Of a stretch of DNA of 64,000 nucleotides, positions 11,437 through 23,038 are shown piece after piece (positions within the stretch are counted from its first letter, which is position 1; each line of letters opens with the position of its first letter). The notes beneath the pieces are model-generated. The model was not told where the DNA came from. It worked only from the letters and a program-made list of their open reading frames with translations, and did not search any database. Origin of the DNA: Climacium dendroides (lineage: Eukaryota; Streptophyta; Bryopsida; Hypnales; Climaciaceae); assembly GCA_950106755.1 (NCBI GenBank), contig OX467084.1:31499213-31563212 (forward strand), read 5' to 3'. A program made the translations under genes and the position numbers.

Positions 11437-13559
11437 GCAGGCGTTTCACAGTAGTTGACTTACTTAATTTATCATCATGGTTCAGCGGCCAGACGTACAT
11501 TATTGAATTTGTTTGGAAGCACTGAACTTAAGTTTCAGCAGATGCGTGTACTACCTGGATACGTACGGCCACCATGCTCAAGACAGAAAAACTCCTCGGC
11601 AGCAGGCAGCAGGATTCTTGCTTGACCCAAGTGGATAGATCGGAAAGGCACTCTCTCATTGTGCAATGGAACTAATTTTGCATAATTTAAGTTATCTGTT
11701 TGGGATTGCTGTCGATCTGAGTCTACGACAACTTGAGCTTGCTGATGGAAGATTGAACACGTAATCATGCATACCTGACGACTTCAATGCAGATAGTCGC
11801 CCTCCAATCTGGATTGCCCCAAAGAAAAATGTCGAAAAGAAACGAAACAAGATAAAAAATGAAAGTAACCCAAAACCTTCAGTTGTTTCGCCGTGTCATG
11901 ATCGACGATGTTCACCTGTTCTGTTTGTAAGTCTGACACCACCAACTCCAGTAACCAGTCTCTGGTACAGTACTACAGTAGGCCTAAGGTAGTCTGCTCT
12001 TAAAGCGACCATTTAAAGAGCTATTTCCCTTTTGGGAATAAACTCCTTGAAGAAAAATGGAATTGGCATCTAACCTAAGTCGTTTCATATTTTTTGGATC
12101 TTTGTGGAATTAGTTATGAATTTTTGAAGTTGTAACACTGTGATCACTAAAAGTGATCACCTCCTGAAATGAATCGTGGTGGTACATTAAAGAAAGAAAA
12201 AATGTACATTTGTGTCATGATGGCTTTTAAAACGCAATTGCTTTTAGAGCAAACTACCTTATAATAATAAAATGAAAAAAAAAATAGGGGAGGAAGAATG
12301 GATACTTTAATACTCTTTATTAAAGATAAAAGAAATAAAAAGTTACCTTGTTAAGGATGTAAAAGACTAAAAGTGTCTAATGCATGACTTTCAAAAAACA
12401 AAACACCTCAAGAGAAAGGGATGTTTTAAGTGAGTTTTTAAGTATAGTCCTAAATATAAGATTACAAGTAATATCCTTTTAGGAGATTTTTAGTAGAATT
12501 TTATTAGAAATACATGTATTTTTAGTAAATTTTTACTAAAACTCTTCTTAAAGGTCATTTATAACTATATGTCTAAAAATGTACTTTAAAATTTATTTAA
12601 AACACCCCTTTCTCTTTGAAAGAAATAAAAAATGCACCTATTTATATATAAATTAAATCATTTTTTAGTTGACTACATCACTGATAAATATTGTCTTTTC
12701 AAGGTTAATTGAAAATTAAATTGTGGAGATTGTTTGAGATTTGTCTTCTTTACAATGACATACAAAAACTATTAGAGAGATTTAGCTTCTTTACAATAAC
12801 ATTTAACTAAAACTATTAGGGACATGATTCCCATTCACTCTAGAATTTCCCATTGATTTGATTTGATGTAGGAAAATGAGATAATCAGCAATTGATGGTG
12901 CCAAGAAAGATACACTAGAAGTACAAAAAAACTAAAAATATTAGGGACTTAATCTTGTTTCTTAGGTATAATTATGTAGTTATTTTTTCTTGATGAATTT
13001 TTGCCAATGTCTTATTTTGATAACAATGTTGGCTACTTTTCAACTAGAAAAGTTGACAAAAAAATAGATGAACTTGCCAAAAATATTTCCAAGAAATGAA
13101 AGATTTGCCATTTTTTTTGATGAATTTTACTAATTTTTTAATAATAATATATATGGATGAAAGTAAATATTGATAGATGGATTAATATTGGATGATTTTT
13201 CTTGAATTCTAGAATTTGTATTGTTGTACCAAAGGAAAGAATAGAAAAATATTGATTCAAACAATAATTATTATCTTAAACTTCCAATGTATTTGGTTGA
13301 CCTTCAATTAGCAAGCTGAATGAAAACTTGCGTAGCATTCATAACTTTCAAGAAGTGGGGGCTTTTCTAACATGTGTGGGGGTTAACAAAACATCAATCA
13401 AGTAGCTTTGATTTAATCTTATTTTACCTTAACCACAAAGTATTTTGAAAGGGATTCTTTGTTCTTAATTATAAGTAACCTTTAAGAAGAAAAAATATAT
13501 AAAATAAACATACTATGGATAGAAAAAAAATGAACAATCATTGATTAGAAGAAATGTTG
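11437..13559. other. Intergenic DNA, no gene seen
   Basis: GC content falls after about 12,000. About 12,055-12,190 is a diverged copy of the repeat at 727-850. A tract near 12,630 ('gcacctatttatat...gttgactac') resembles 21,795-21,845. No intact frame is present. Confidence 0.5.
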
Positions 13560-14060
13560 GTGGTGCTAATCAATGAGCTCCTTCACAACCTGAATTCTCT
13601 TCTTAAATTTTTTGTTCCAATCCTTACTTGCATTGAAAATAAGCACCTTCTCTTTCATCTTGGCAATGACTACATCATCTACATTTTTTTATACCAACTT
13701 TGTGATGGCTTGTACAAAGTTTGAATTGTGTAGAAGTAGTCGGTCTTCATAGCATTAAGTTGTCCAATCCCATATATCTTCACTTTAAAAAGTCACCGAG
13801 TTTTTTTTCCATCACTATAACAAGGAATGGTTTGTCATCATTACCTCCAATGTTAGTGGCCATTTTCTCCAATTTTTTCCATGATTCCTTAGCAACCTTC
13901 ATCTATGACTTCATTTTCTTCTAAAGTTGCTTTGTTTGCCTCTTGAAAGGCTTAGTTAAAACCTTTGTGTTAATGTTACAAATTCTCAAGTCAAAATTTT
14001 TAGGGCAACCAAGGACAAGTGCAGGCAATATCATCTTGTATTTTTCACATAAGTGAGAAC
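13560..14060 (-). pseudogene. Decayed reading frame, family unknown
   Basis: On the minus strand several blocks read as plausible protein in shifting frames and in order: a block containing 'EKYKMILPALVLGCPKNF' near 14,040-13,990, one with 'KESWKKLEKMATNIGG' near 13,890-13,840, and one with 'DVVIAKMKEKVLIFNASKDW' near 13,680-13,600. In-frame stops and frameshifts separate them. The Lys-rich composition differs from the surrounding AT-rich noise. I do not recognise the family; a retroelement-borne fragment or a retrocopy is possible. Confidence 0.4.
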
Positions 14061-15098
14061 CTAGGTGGTGGTGGTTTTAAAAAGGTCCTTGCTCACAATT
14101 TATAATCAAAGATTGAAATGGTTAGTGATGTTTGTTTGTTCTAAGTTCTTGCTTCCAATCCTTTCCATCCATAGCAACGTCCATACTAGTCTTCACCATA
14201 TCTATAGAATGAATACATTTTTGGTAATAAGAGTTGTATATAATTTTGGGGAAGAACAAAACAAACGAAAAACAACATGGAATAAGTGAAGAGAAGAGAA
14301 GCAATGTCCCCACTTACATCTCAAAAAACAAAAATGTCAAGACTAAATATTAAATGTCCTTCGAGTGTACTTGAAGTGTTGGTCTGACTATGCACTAACA
14401 ATATTTATCACGGGAATAAAAATTGTCGAAAAAAGTCGTTGTCTTTTTTGTGGCAATAGGCAGTATCTATTACCCTAAACTAAATTTTAGAAATAAGTCA
14501 TTGTCCCTCTTTGTGAGCATAGGCAATTCCCATCTTGATTGAAGAAAATATAAATAAAAGTAACAAGAATGGAGCTACAAGAATAGGAAAGATGGACTTC
14601 ATGCATCTCAATAGGGACAAGGAGAAGAGTTCATTCAACCTTGGTTAATCAATACTCCTACATTTTACCTTGTAATGATGCAATGGCCTAAAAGTATTTG
14701 ATGAATGACAGATAATCCTTCTATATATCAAGGCAAAAGTGCAAATGTTCATCCTTAAAATTTTGTATGAAAAGAGACCAATGAATGAATGCTCTTGTTT
14801 TCTTTTTACCCCTTAAATGACGCTGAGGATGTTTCTAGCTGATGAATGACAAAGAATCTCTCCATATATGACAAAAGTGCAACTATTCATCCTCCAGATT
14901 TTGTGGAAAAAGGGAACGTCTTCTATAGTAGCTTGTATCCCAATGAATGCTTTTTCATTTTTTTAAGCCAATGATTCACTTGGTATCCAAAAGAATAATT
15001 TCCATGGTGACCAGCCCATCGTTCTACTTTTTAAACTGACTCAAAAAGGATAACTTTTCCCAAGTTCACAACAAAAAAATATTGAAGCTTAACTTAGT
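14061..15098. other. Intergenic DNA with dispersed repeat copy
   Basis: About 14,829-14,960 ('gatgtttctagctgatgaatgacaaag' through 'attcatcctccagattttgtgg') recurs at 44,790-44,905, and a weaker version lies at 14,695-14,770. No gene is seen. Confidence 0.6.
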
Positions 15099-16316
15099 TT
15101 GACCAAGCCCAGGAATCTCATTCAACATAAACTGACACCCTCTCTAAGCTTAGCCTCAATAATGCCCACAGTGCAAGCACTCCCCCAGATCCACCGTCCG
15201 ATCGCCACGTGCCCTTCGCCACCGTCCGATCCGCACCCCCGAAAGAAAAAGAAAAAGAGAAAAAAGAAAAGAGGATCACCAGTCGTCCTCTCCGTCTCCT
15301 GCAGGTAGCCAGGCCAGGCAGGCGACTGAGCTCTGCTCCTACTCGCCGATTGCTCACGATCCGAGATTTGCAGAAACCCCCACATGCGCTCTGTCAATGC
15401 TGCAGAGCCCGAAAATTGCAGAAGAACGCCATTTCTTATCCCTCTCGTTCAGTAAGTTTAGATTTCTGGGCGACGGAGAATCGGAAAAGAAATTCCAGTG
15501 CCTGGCTTGAATTGTGATGATACTAAAATTGGCAAAAGTTTGCTGCCGCGCTGATTGCTCGCCTCTAGCTGGTTGTGTTTCAAACAGTTCAGGAACGGTT
15601 TATGAAAAGTGCTCAGGGTTTTGTGTGGTTCGAATGGCCTGTGTTTGAACTGAAGTCGCGAAGATCCGGTTTTCTTTGAGCTTTTTGGAATTCGAGATCA
15701 GGTGTGCGGATGTTTGCATCTGGATCTGCCGTCAATGTGTGAGTGAGAGTTTGTGATTGATCTCGTAGGAGATTGCTGAAAGGGGAGATTGTAGAGGTGC
15801 TCTCTGTGAGAACTAAACTTTTAGGGTTTAGTGCGGATTCGTTCGTGTTTTGTGTTCGAGAGAGACGACCGGGGTGTTTGAATTGCGGTGATGGCGAGTG
15901 TAGTGTAGACGGCGGATCTGGAGTTTCGAATCTCCGGTGTTGGAGAGGTGATCAGTTGCATTTAGTTGGATTTAGTTCTGTTTAGTGGATTTGGTCGTAT
16001 TTGAGTGGGAGCGTTGATGCTCTGCGATGACGGAGATCCTTGTTTGGTGCAAAAAACGGATGACCAGGAGCTAGAACGAAATTAATGCTATTCGCAGATT
16101 CATGAGTGTGCAAGACTACCGCTGTGTGAGCTGCGGATTGTAGTTTTCGGAGGGAGTGTCTCAGATCTGGTCCTCGGCAAATGTAGTTCAGATTGGAACG
16201 GAGTGGCTCCCGAAATGAAGAAAGAACTTGTAGAAAGTTTTATGCTGGAGAGTAGGGCGATCTTTCTGTAACAGAAAGAGATTTTGAGGAGGACTGTCTC
16301 AGTGGATGCTATTGCT
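15099..16316 (+). promoter_or_regulatory. Probable promoter and 5' leader of the cyclophilin gene
   Basis: GC content jumps at about 15,130 and stays high up to the cyclophilin start codon. The stretch includes a purine tract (about 15,240-15,276) of the kind common in plant 5' leaders. The open frames here overlap one another on both strands and resemble no protein, so most is likely promoter and untranslated leader, perhaps with a leader intron. The transcription start cannot be fixed by eye. Confidence 0.45.
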
Positions 16317-18186
16317 ATGGCGTTGAACCGGGATAAGCGAAATGCAGTTATCACGATCGCCACGTTTCTGGTGGTGGTGACATTCCTTCAGATGACAGGC
16401 TACGGAAGAGTGATGCACGGGCCGTCGCCATCTAGTGGTCGTGCTGGTGGGTGGCCGCTCAAGACCATGCCCATTCCAGAGGGTCGAGCTTGCATCAGCC
16501 ATATCTGTGTCTTCTTCGATGTCACATTCTCGGGGCACTTCGCGGGACGCATCATCTTCCTGCTTTACGATGAGAAGGTATTTTACCCTCATGTCGCAAT
16601 TGCTGTCACGGTGTTGTTCTTTTCTTAAAAAATAAATTGCCATGTTAATGTTTGGGTGGAGACAGATCTGTTCATTGAGATGTTAGGCGAAGCTGCTTCG
16701 ATTGAAGTTTTTGACGCAGTTTGATGCTCTCAGGAGGATTTAGGGTTTGGGTTTAGTAATGTGTTGCAACTTAGGTGTTAGTAGTGTGTTGCAACGATGC
16801 AACTTAAGTCAAATGTGAGATTCTGCTGACTTCTTTTAGAAATTATGTTTGTGCTTGTTTTTTCAAATTTCTGTTGAGGTGTTAGGCGAAGTTGTCTTCA
16901 ATCGAAAGTTTGGTGTAGTATGTATGCGGTTGGCGTGTCTGGATTCTGTTTGGAGTATTTAGGGTTTGAGATTTAATATTACATTGCAATTTAGGTTAGG
17001 GTGAGAGTTTCTGACTATTTTGAGTAAATTGTTAGGTTGGGGGTTAAGATAGAGCCGTTTTCGTGGAAATGTTGCTTCGATTGATAATTTTGGCGTAGCT
17101 TGTAAATGATTGACTGGATTCTGTTCGGAGGAGTTAGGGGTTTGAGGTTCAGTATTATGTTGCAATTTAGATGAAGGTGAGATTCTTCTGACCATTTCTA
17201 CTAAAGTATTACGTTATTGCTTGGGGTTATGGTAGAGCTATTCATTGAAATGACAGTTGAAATTGCTTCGACTGAAAGTGATTGGCGCTGTTCGGAGAAT
17301 TTAGGGTTTGGGTTAGAGTGCATTCTTTCTCGAAGATGCAGACTTTAGACGGAGGTGGTTGTATTTGCAGGCACCGAAGTCGGTGGAAAATTTCAGGGCG
17401 CTGGCAACAGGGGAGAAGGGGATCAGTGACAAGGGGATCAACCTTCACTATAAAAACACTACCTTCCATCGTGTGGTGCATGGGTTGCTGGTCTTTGGCG
17501 GTGATGTAATGAGTACGTCTTCTCTTCCTGAATGCAAGAAAATTTACTCTCTTGGCAATCCCGTGATGACATATTCTCTTGCATTTTCAGTATGTGACAG
17601 TTCCAAATGTTGTGACTGCAGGGGGTGCGGGTAAGGAAGGCGAAGTTGCCTCCATTTATGGCGGTACGTTCCCGACAGAGAGACGGAACGATAAGTTTGA
17701 TCAGGTACTAGTGATATTGCCCTTCTACATTCGATTTTGAGCATAGATTTCATGTTTAAGTGAACTTCCGTATTGCGAAGACACAACATGGTTTTATTTA
17801 ATATTATACAGTTTCAGAAATTCTTCGACGTAATCATAAAGAGAATCTTTTACCATGATTCATGAGGTCTCCCTGTGGTCACACTGAGGCTTCTTGCTGG
17901 GTTTTTTTTAAGTCTTATTGAATGTTGAAGTTTTGCTAAGGTCTAAACCATCTGAGTGCTCCTGTTGCAGAGAGGTCTCCTGGCTATGGACAGCATGGGC
18001 CCCGACAAGCAAGGGTCGGTTTTTTTCATCACGGTGGACTCCATTCCTGAGATAGACGGCCAGTACGTGGTGTTCGGTGAAGTCATTGAGGGAATGGAAG
18101 TTGTTGAACGCATCAACAACAGCGTTTTTGAGGAAGATGAAAGCCCTAAAATGAAAATCGTTATCTCAGACAGCGGTCAATTATAA
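16317..18186 (+). CDS. Membrane-anchored cyclophilin-like protein
   Basis: Exons 16317-16577, 17371-17505, 17591-17704 and 17971-18186 all join in phase 0 and give 241 residues. Residues 9-27 form one hydrophobic segment after a short basic N-terminus, which predicts a type II signal anchor with the cyclophilin domain (about 60-241) in the secretory lumen. Family landmarks are clear: '[14 protein letters not shown]', 'TTFHRVVHG', '[17 protein letters not shown]' and '[17 protein letters not shown]'. Cyclophilins isomerise Xaa-Pro bonds. Compared with human CypA numbering, Arg55 is kept, but Phe60, Met61, Gln63, Gln111, Trp121 and His126 are replaced by Leu, Leu, Phe, Val, Glu and Tyr, so catalysis is doubtful. 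A scaffolding or chaperone role in the ER or Golgi is inference. The first in-frame ATG was chosen; an upstream in-frame TTG is unlikely to be used. Confidence 0.88.
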
Positions 18187-21100
18187 CCTCAAAGCTTCGT
18201 TTCCGTATCACCATCCATCGACAAATTCATCAAGCTTTCTGCACTCAAGGTACCTGTGTACTTCAGCGCTACCTGTCCAAGGTACCCCCACTGGCTAAAT
18301 CTACAGTGGATCGTGCACAAGCAAATATAAGCGACTGTTAGCTCATGGTGAGGGTTGAACTGAACTCTCCTCTTGTGAAGGATGAGAAATGAGTTCACGG
18401 AAACGTTGGTGTTATTATTGTGTTATTATTGACGACGTTATTGAAGGGAAATAGATTACAAGAGTCGCCCAACTGGCGACACAACCTCAGTCACGGTTTG
18501 TCAGTCAGTTAAATTATTCTACTATATTGTGTGTCCTGTGGGCATAGGCTAGGGGTTTAGCAGGAGCTGACTCTTGATTCACTCCGACCTCAAAAGAGGC
18601 CGGCGTTCTTATAATTTAGTGACGAGTACCGGACGCTGTCCACCGTTCTGTATTTGTCTGTTTCTGATTCTTTAATACAATTATCATGTGCCTCACCATT
18701 TTCTTAGCTTTGCTTGCGTTGGCTGGATAAGAGTAATGGACTTCGAAATGCTTCCTGACATGTGGATTCCTTTCAGATTTGTACAGAACATAGCAGATTC
18801 TTGGGATATCCAGGAAATGTGCAACTACAGAGTGTATCATCAGAGTTGTAAATGTTCTGTAAACTGGTAACTTTCCTTCAGTTGATTATCATGATTTTCT
18901 GTGTGCAGTTCTGGACATGTCCAGGGGCCACTGTTTTCACGTGAGACCTCGGTTGACACTCTACAGCCGAACGTCATCACTACTGTGCTTCACAGATTAG
19001 TGATCCTATTAGTGATGTGCAAAATTAGCGTCACCTGCAAAATTAGCGAAACATTATTCAGCCATCAACCAGGGGTCTTGGAAGTCATTGAAGCTTGTTT
19101 TAGTTGATCCTCTCTAAGGGTACGTTCTCACCTGGTGTTTGCAAATTCTGTGTGTTAAAGAGATAAAACCTCCGTATAAGTAGGAAATAACCTTTTTACT
19201 AGAATTCAGGTTCGGAACTGCTGTACTTGTTTCTGAGCTTCTGAGCTGTGTACAGTTCACAAGTGGCTCGTATCTCCAGAACTCTGTCGTGGGAGGTGGG
19301 AGGTGCTGGGGTCATGGGGTGATTCTACCACCAACTCTGGGTTTGTGCTGGGGTTCGTGTGTGGGGGCGTTCTCGATTGCTTGAGTGATTTCTGCAAGCG
19401 TTTAGTTTCTTTTCTTTGTGAAGTTTTGTCGCTGTTCCATTAGGCTCTGTAGCAACTTGGTTCGGCATAAAATAAAAAACTTGTTCAACTGTTCAATTGC
19501 GCAAGTCTTAGTCGCCAAATTTTTGCAAGCCGCGAGGATCTTAAGTTGTGCATGTCTCAGTTGGCAAGTTTTGCAAGGTGCAAGTTGTGCAGAAGCAAAG
19601 CGATGTATCAGATGCCATAGCAATGGTGGTTTTAGTTAATGGACACAAAGACGCAACAATACACAACCCCACATGGATTCATTAGAAATGTACAAATTTC
19701 AAAAGATTTGAATAGTACAAAAACAATGACAAGTTCTTTATGATTTCTGCAAAAACTACATAACAATCTAGCCCTTACACCTAGACACATCATATTCTAG
19801 TTAGGATTGGCATTTGCTAAACAATGTGAGTAGGAACAGTGAAAGAATTTTTGACATAGGACCAACAGATAAGAGCGCCTGTAACACCAAGTGGGAACAG
19901 ACCATACTATAATTTGGTTGAGATTGGGTTGACTATAATAGTACATTAGAGAAGGTCATTGCTTTAATGATGATTGTATGTGGCTTAGGGTGGAACTAGG
20001 AATTAATGTTACTTTAGAGAGGTTATTACTTTAAAGAGGTTCTATTGTAATAGTTAAATTTGTTGATATGATTATCATGCAACCAATTACCTTCATAAAT
20101 GAGTCTTTGTTTTGAACTTTTTTCCTATTCCCTTTCTCTTCTCTTGGCATAGGAAAATGTTGAATTAGAGCATCATAACACTTGATGAGAATTTGAGAAC
20201 CTAGCTTTATACTCAAATTACTCAAATAAAATTAGAACCCAAGGATACCGTCTTTGGAAGTGCATCACCAAATCATATAAATGGATGCAAGAAAATCCAA
20301 ATTTGAATGACCAAAATATTCTTTCCTTAGAATAATGCCATCTTTAAATATTTGAAGATTGTAGACACCTGTTCTTTTGCCACTTGAAGACCTAACTAAA
20401 GTTCATTATAAGTGACATAGTCCAAAAGTGTTAGTTGGATGTCATAAGTAGTGTCAAGTGAAGCAATGCCCTATATATAGCAAAACTTCTATGAAGCAAC
20501 AATCTTTAATATTGATTGTTGGTTTTAGCTAGAACTACATACAAATGTCATGAATGCAAATGACCCTTCCTAATGCAATAACCTCTCTAATATAATGTGT
20601 CAAATAGGTCTTGGTGTGACTTTTTAAAATGTTCTATTATAGGATATTATGAAAATATAAAATTATGATGCTATTCAAATTTTAAATTTATAAAAGTGAG
20701 AAAACATAAAAAATTAGCCCCCAAAAGATTAGGGAGTGTATTTTAAGAAATTGCCATTTTGTTGCATCATTGAAAATTAAAACTTAAAATAAATTTCAAC
20801 CACACAAAAATATAGTCAACAGTTATGGAAATGTGCAAAGAAAATTCTAGTCCATTTGGTCAAATACATTGCAAGATTATAATGTTTGAAGTAAGAAAAT
20901 GTTTTATCCAACCTTGCAAAAGAGGTAAAAAGACTTTGAGCCCCATTCCAATGAAATTATTTTTGCTCTACTCATAATTGAGCATCTACATCATTGAATA
21001 CCACGCCTTATTAAGTACATACTTGCAAAATTTTAGAAGCAATAAGGATACTTCCTTAGTCAAAATCACCATGCAATGTGAGGTTAAGTAAACCAATAAA

Positions 21101-23038
21101 TAATACACAAGTCATCTTTTGATGATTTTTTATGCATCGAGGAATTATTATTTTTCAAATCCAAATAGTGTGAATATTGAATCAGATAATTAGAATATGT
21201 GGAAAAAGTTTTAAATTTTTTTTGACACATAGGTTTTAAGATTATAGAATTTGGAGTCAAAAGAAAATGATGTTTATTTTTACTTTGATTGATAGGGTTA
21301 CTAAAGTTTGATTCTTCTTGGAATGAGATTTTTTCACTAAACATGATATTTGGAGAAAATTGCATTATAAATGCTAGTTTCACACATGCCAAATTGCTTA
21401 AGTGAATGAGTTATTTAGTACACTTGCCCAAATTCTTTGAGGTAGCATAACTTTTAATATAAGCACCCAACCAAATTTTTTAATATTCTCACAAAGTGAG
21501 AGAATACCACCATCTTGTATCAAATTAAAGAAACATCTTTTTCATTTTGACTTCATCATCACCTACCTAAATTTCAACTATTCATTGAACTGTGGTTTAT
21601 AAAAAAAATGTAAATGGGCAAGTTTGATCATTTGTAAAATTGTAAGTCAATTGAGATGAAATATTTATTATTATTAATTTTTTGTATTTTTTGAGACTAC
21701 TCATAATACAAATAGTTTCTTAACCCTGTAACAACGAGATAGCGTAAAAATATTTGATGGATGATTTTGAGCTTATTTTTTTGGTAGAAATGAGGAATGC
21801 ACCTATTGGTTCAAAAATCAAGTCATTTTTGAGTGACTACTATGGTCACTAGACTTTATCCTTCCAACTACAAGTTATTTTAAAAATAGTTTCTAAAAAC
21901 TTCAACCAACTATACTACTTTACTTCTAAAGTTATTGTATTTATAACAATGTATTTTGATAACACTAACTAAAGGTGGGTACACCCAAAATTGCATTGTG
22001 CCTATAACTGCCATCATCACTCCATGTACAGTGCATCTCCAAAATCAATATGTATCATTGTTGAAGAAACGATTTCAGAACCTCTACCAATAAAAACTTT
22101 GAACCTTCATAACTTTTGCATACGGTATCCAAATATCGCGTTCTTTGGTGTGTTTCAACCTCCTTTCACTTGCCAAAAAGAAAATGAGAAAATTTGACCA
22201 GTCAAATAATAGTAACTAGGCACAATAGCCAGAATGTAACCGCTTCAACTGATAACTGCCGAGACTTCCATGGCTCCATCCCCACGAACTAGTCAACTGC
22301 TTCCACAAACTCCTTCACAAAAATCCAGTGATTCACCTTCCAATACGTTGCCAATCAAAACTTATCAATAAAACAACAATCCTTACATCATTAACCCTTG
22401 CAAGTGCGGGTGGAGTTCGTGCACAATGTAGTTGATATATTAGATTTATAATTGTGGTAGTAGTTTCTAATTGCATGAAAGTTTTAGGGGTCCGACAAAA
22501 ATTGTAGAATACTTTTCCTCAAACTATTTCATGTAGGAAACATTTTGATTTTCTAAATATTGTAATGACAACAACAAACAAAATAATCATGAGCTTAAGA
22601 ATAAAAATTTGTAATCCAAAATGATATATTGCTCAGAAGATTAGTACCAACACCTATATAGAATCCGCAATTTTTTTTGGTTGAATTCTCTATGATGACA
22701 TAGTGAGATTCATTGTAACTTTGTTTTCTTAAAAAAAATGTCTTTGGTGAATAGTGTATCTAAGACATGTGCATCTTGTTAGTCTCTATGTGTACAAAAG
22801 TGAAGAATTTGATAGATGTAGAATATTCTTCTTCAATTGATTTTAAAGTGGGAAATATATTTATTTCCTTACCGTTGTTATAATAACAATAGACAAAACA
22901 ATCATAAGGAAAAAGAAAAAGAAACTCTCTCCTTAAATGATGAGTTACTTGAAAGATTGATATCATACAACACACCTAAAATTGAAAAGCATTTCACTTT
23001 TTATTTAAATTTTTTTTTTTTGTGTGTAAAATTCTTTG
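18187..23038. other. Intergenic DNA between cyclophilin and desiccation gene
   Basis: 18,187-19,640 has moderate GC and probably holds the cyclophilin 3' UTR; its short frames match nothing known. From about 19,650 it is AT-rich. 'aaagaggttctattgta' ending at 20,049 is a solo pogo/Emigrant-type end (reverse strand TACAATAGAACCTCTTT). A related phrase occurs near 20,580. No other gene is seen. Confidence 0.5.
20015..20049. mobile_element. Solo pogo/Emigrant-like terminal repeat
   Basis: Read on the reverse strand this begins TA-CAATAGAACCTCTTT, matching the ends of the intact MITE at 53,421-53,593. I could not find a matching opposite end upstream. Confidence 0.45.

Noticed and set aside
15629..15645. 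'ggttcgaatgg' as a tRNA T-arm
   Set aside because: No acceptor stem, D-arm or anticodon arm fits around it.
16299..16643. Minus-strand 114-codon frame
   Set aside because: It is a shadow of cyclophilin exon 1 and crosses its splice donor.
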